Both the position numbers and the translations under genes were made by a program. This document shows positions 15,801 through 16,614 of a DNA stretch of 16,614 nucleotides, piece by piece. This DNA is from Bacteroidales bacterium UBA4621 (GTDB lineage Bacteria > Bacteroidota > Bacteroidia > Bacteroidales > Paludibacteraceae): positions 1 to 16,614 of the forward strand of contig DGIN01000019.1 in assembly GCA_002387325.1 (NCBI GenBank), in the 5' to 3' direction. Position 1 is the stretch's first letter; each line of letters starts with the position of its first letter. The notes below the pieces were generated by a model, which worked only from the letters and a program-made list of their open reading frames with translations, did not search any database and was not told where the DNA came from.

Positions 15801-15909
15801 GGGATTGGGGTGTGTTGACTCGTGGCAGAGCGTTCCCCGCCCCGAGTATCTGCTCTCTGCCGATGAATACACATTTACATTCAGCCTTCGTGTGTCGGGA
15901 CTCCGCTAA
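12877..15909 (+). CDS. LacZ-type GH2 glycosidase (probable beta-galactosidase), secreted
   Basis: 1010 residues, the usual length of LacZ-type GH2 enzymes. Signal peptide MKKISFVLFLLVSTLCVSA is probably cleaved before VEPW. Domains: sugar-binding jelly roll (about 55-230), Ig-like domain (about 232-335), catalytic TIM barrel (about 336-620), and a C-terminal beta-sandwich small-chain domain (about 735-1008, with WRAPTDNDYGAG). The acid/base is E467 in WSLGNESG and the nucleophile is E529 in CEYAHAMGNS. LQGGFIWDFADQGL and HYPDDPYWYTLCDRYGLY also match the family. It would hydrolyse terminal beta-galactosides, probably from host or plant glycans in the periplasm or outside the cell. Related GH2 activities cannot be excluded from sequence alone. 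ATG at 12877 is preferred over an upstream TTG at 12868. It is expressed from 12760-12767 and is the likely target of the hybrid regulator. Confidence 0.95.
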   Translation: MKKISFVLFLLVSTLCVSAVEPWQTADVNAINRLPARADYFAYESAEKAETQDPAQSERYLSLNGTWRFRWSRHLSQRPAGFYALGFDDSAWDEIQVPSCQELAGYGKPFYRNIGYVWMEQFENNPPVVPEQNNHVGSYRRRFILPAEWKGQDVFLCVGSATSNVQVWVNGKAVGYSEDSKTQAHFDITKYVHAGENLVALQVMRWCDGSYVEDQDFWRLSGLSRDVYVYARPKSRIEDVFVGQDLTNDYKDGVFSADLTLSSASGCSLTYTLTDANGETVLNKSERVRGSRLTIAPVVLPTVRPWSAEEPNLYRLTLVLSDKQGRTTEAVCQEVGFRHIEIADNQLLVNGQPILIKGVNRHELDPLTGYVVSRERMEQDVRLMKQFNFNAVRTCHYPDDPYWYTLCDRYGLYMVAEANIEAHGMGYEEKAIAKNPAYNGTILERNRTNVELNKNHPSIIIWSLGNESGDGKNFEDAYRWVKERDKSRLVQYEQAAMREHTDIFCPMYYDYAYTEAFAQNPTKPLIQCEYAHAMGNSLGGFREYWDFYRKYPALQGGFIWDFADQGLWTQAPDGRYFFAYQGDFEPALHSDHNFNNNGLFAPDRTPNPHAYEAKYIQQDIWTSLLDTLRGRVEIYNEHFFVSLADTRLEWTVVADGEPVLSGVVDSLPIAPQERKEYTLFDGANLPKDKELFLNVSYIDRAGEETAKQQFLLHAHAQTVCTETAQDGVTDETTGTYTLQSGTTTYVFSKLTGWLIQVWDGSTPLLMPETAMLPSLWRAPTDNDYGAGLQAKYAVWRNPEWQLESLRVADGQAEAEYTYMEARLTMRYALMADGSLQVSERIRKAGMPNLFRFGMEMRMMPQYDLMTYYGRGPEENYADRRFSTLVGKYTASVSSQYYPYIRPQETGNHTDMRYMQVHNRVGRGLLVAAAQPFSASALHYTDADLDDGMHKSDRQSHGLLVREQPFTNLHIDFVQQGLGCVDSWQSVPRPEYLLSADEYTFTFSLRVSGLR

Positions 15910-15957
15910 TTGACCGTTAATTATCCTCCAAATATTACCGATATTATCCAAATATAT

Positions 15958-15987
15958 TTTGCAACATAGTGTAGAAATGTATATTTG
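15958..15987 (+). promoter_or_regulatory. Weak promoter-like sequence after the GH2 gene
   Basis: TTTG (15958-15961), 18 bp, then TATATTTG (15980-15987). The boxes match the Bacteroidetes consensus, but the spacing is short and no convincing gene follows. Confidence 0.25.
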
Positions 15988-16140
15988 AATAATGTTTCAG
16001 GGCAACCACATCAAAATAGTAACGGAACAATGAAAAGGCAACACAATACAATAGTCCTCAGAACAGCATCCCTGTGCCGGCAAAAAGACATAATGAAACG
16101 TCTCCACAAACGTAGCATAGTCATACGGTTTGTGCAACCG

Positions 16141-16166
16141 ACCGCGGACGGGGCGTCCGCGTCCCC
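16141..16166. repeat. GC-rich palindromic repeat, copy B
   Basis: Same 26-bp unit as 12365-12390 with one mismatch. The core CGCGGAC-GGGGC-GTCCGCG makes a perfect 7-bp stem with a 5-nt loop. It lies in AT-rich DNA, which strengthens the case for a dispersed element. Confidence 0.75.
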
Positions 16167-16334
16167 AGAATGATACATAATTTTGATGCGGTTACCCTGA
16201 TAATGTTTGGTTATATTTGGAGAAAATCTGAACCTTGATCATGTCATTAACAATGGAAAAATTAATGGTTGAATTATATGGAAAATTATATGTTTACACC
16301 CTTGATTATATGTTATATAGCATGGTTTTGGGTG

Positions 16335-16401
16335 TTTCAACCTTTTTTGGAAATAGTTAAACCTCCATTTCGGGACTTTGTTGTACTTTTGCACCCGAAA
16401 T
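16335..16401 (+). promoter_or_regulatory. Promoter with 28-bp element (copy 3) and flanking inverted repeat
   Basis: Half-sites TTTCAAC (16335-16341) and GTTAAAC (16356-16362) are 21 bp apart. The -7 box TACTTTTG (16384-16391) begins 21 bp after the second, exactly as at the GH2 promoter. In addition ATTTCGGG (16367-16374) and CCCGAAAT (16394-16401) form an 8-bp inverted repeat around the -7 box, which could be a repressor operator. It points rightwards, towards a gene beyond the window. Confidence 0.6.
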
Positions 16402-16614
16402 CGGAAGCGCACAGACGCCCGAAAAAGCGACATAGTCTAATTCGACAAAATGAAAAACGACATAGTTCAATACAAAAACTTGACATAGTCTAATACAAAA
16501 AACAAGATATACCTCAATAGTTCGTTAAAAAATAACTAATAAACTTATTTATAGGCAGTTGAGTACTGCAAAACTGTATTTTATCAACTCTTTCGTTAGA
16601 CGAATAAAAGTTTT
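16402..16614 (+). other. AT-rich leader-like region at the right edge with GACATAGT repeats
   Basis: GACATAGT occurs at 16429-16436, 16459-16466 and 16482-16489, each followed by C/T, T/C, AAT. The starts are 30 and 23 bp apart. A weaker version (GATATACCTCAAT) starts at 16505. Stop codons in all frames after about 16500 argue against coding. A small hairpin GCAGT-TGAGT-ACTGC lies at 16555-16569. It may be the untranslated leader of a gene past the right edge. Confidence 0.4.

Larger units (their letters stand above)
15910..16334. other. Intergenic stretch after the GH2 gene, no convincing gene
   Basis: AT-rich except for the palindromic repeat at 16141-16166. TAATT-GACCGTT-AATTA (15908-15924) next to the GH2 stop codon is a weak hairpin. 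A 47-codon frame (ATG 16030 to TGA 16173) is basic, matches nothing recognised, and its last codons are the palindromic repeat, so it is not called. The rest (16174-16334) is AT-rich with no clear feature. Confidence 0.5.

Noticed and set aside
16030..16173. A 47-codon basic frame after the GH2 gene
   Set aside because: Its C-terminal codons are made by the palindromic repeat and nothing is recognised. The promoter-like boxes at 15958-15987 have poor spacing.

Overview
This window looks like chromosomal DNA from a Bacteroidales bacterium. Three observations support that. The promoters have the Bacteroidetes form (TTTG, about 20 bp, then TAnnTTTG). There is a hybrid two-component regulator with a fused sensor, kinase, receiver and AraC domain. 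The gene products also include Bacteroidales-type lipoproteins. A large secreted protein ends in what looks like a type IX secretion (T9SS) sorting domain, which points away from Bacteroides itself and towards a Prevotellaceae- or Porphyromonadaceae-like lineage; the exact genus is not resolved. No rRNA, tRNA, CRISPR array, transposase or phage gene was seen.

Layout. Bases 1-139 hold hairpins and short repeats. A 5'-nucleotidase C-terminal-domain lipoprotein (871 down to 140, minus) is transcribed divergently from a two-gene plus-strand unit, a small lipoprotein (1052-1345) and a radical SAM/SPASM enzyme (1402-2472). The two promoters lie back to back. That unit matches the 'rSAM/lipoprotein system' and ends in a perfect hairpin terminator (2486-2525). 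Next comes a secretion operon: a 1075-residue surface protein (2761-5988) and a 148-residue protein with a signal peptide and a C-terminal membrane anchor (6019-6465, TTG start). On the minus strand follow the 1368-residue hybrid two-component regulator (10627 down to 6521) and, upstream of it, a CotH-kinase-family lipoprotein (12208 down to 10688). A LacZ-type GH2 glycosidase (12877-15909, plus) diverges from the CotH gene across a repeat-rich 668-bp gap. The last 705 bp hold no convincing gene but contain repeats and a promoter that probably drives a gene beyond the right edge.

How the parts may work together. The regulator would sense a periplasmic ligand (probably a glycan fragment), phosphorylate itself and bind DNA through its AraC domain. 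The GH2 promoter carries a 28-bp element made of two 7-bp direct half-sites 21 bp apart, ending 21 bp before the -7 box. This is the geometry expected for an AraC-type activator replacing the -33 box. The same element, at the same distance from a -7 box, lies at 16335-16391 before the right edge, and a degenerate copy lies at 12286. This shared element is the most interesting regulatory signal here. The rSAM/lipoprotein pair, with an exact 6 x 8 bp repeat between its genes, is the most interesting poorly understood protein system.

Four genes have over-long open frames. For three minus-strand genes (starts 871, 10627 and 12208) the upstream in-frame ATG falls inside or upstream of the -7 box, so the internal ATG with a proper signal peptide is preferred. 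For the GH2 gene an upstream TTG was rejected in favour of the ATG at 12877.
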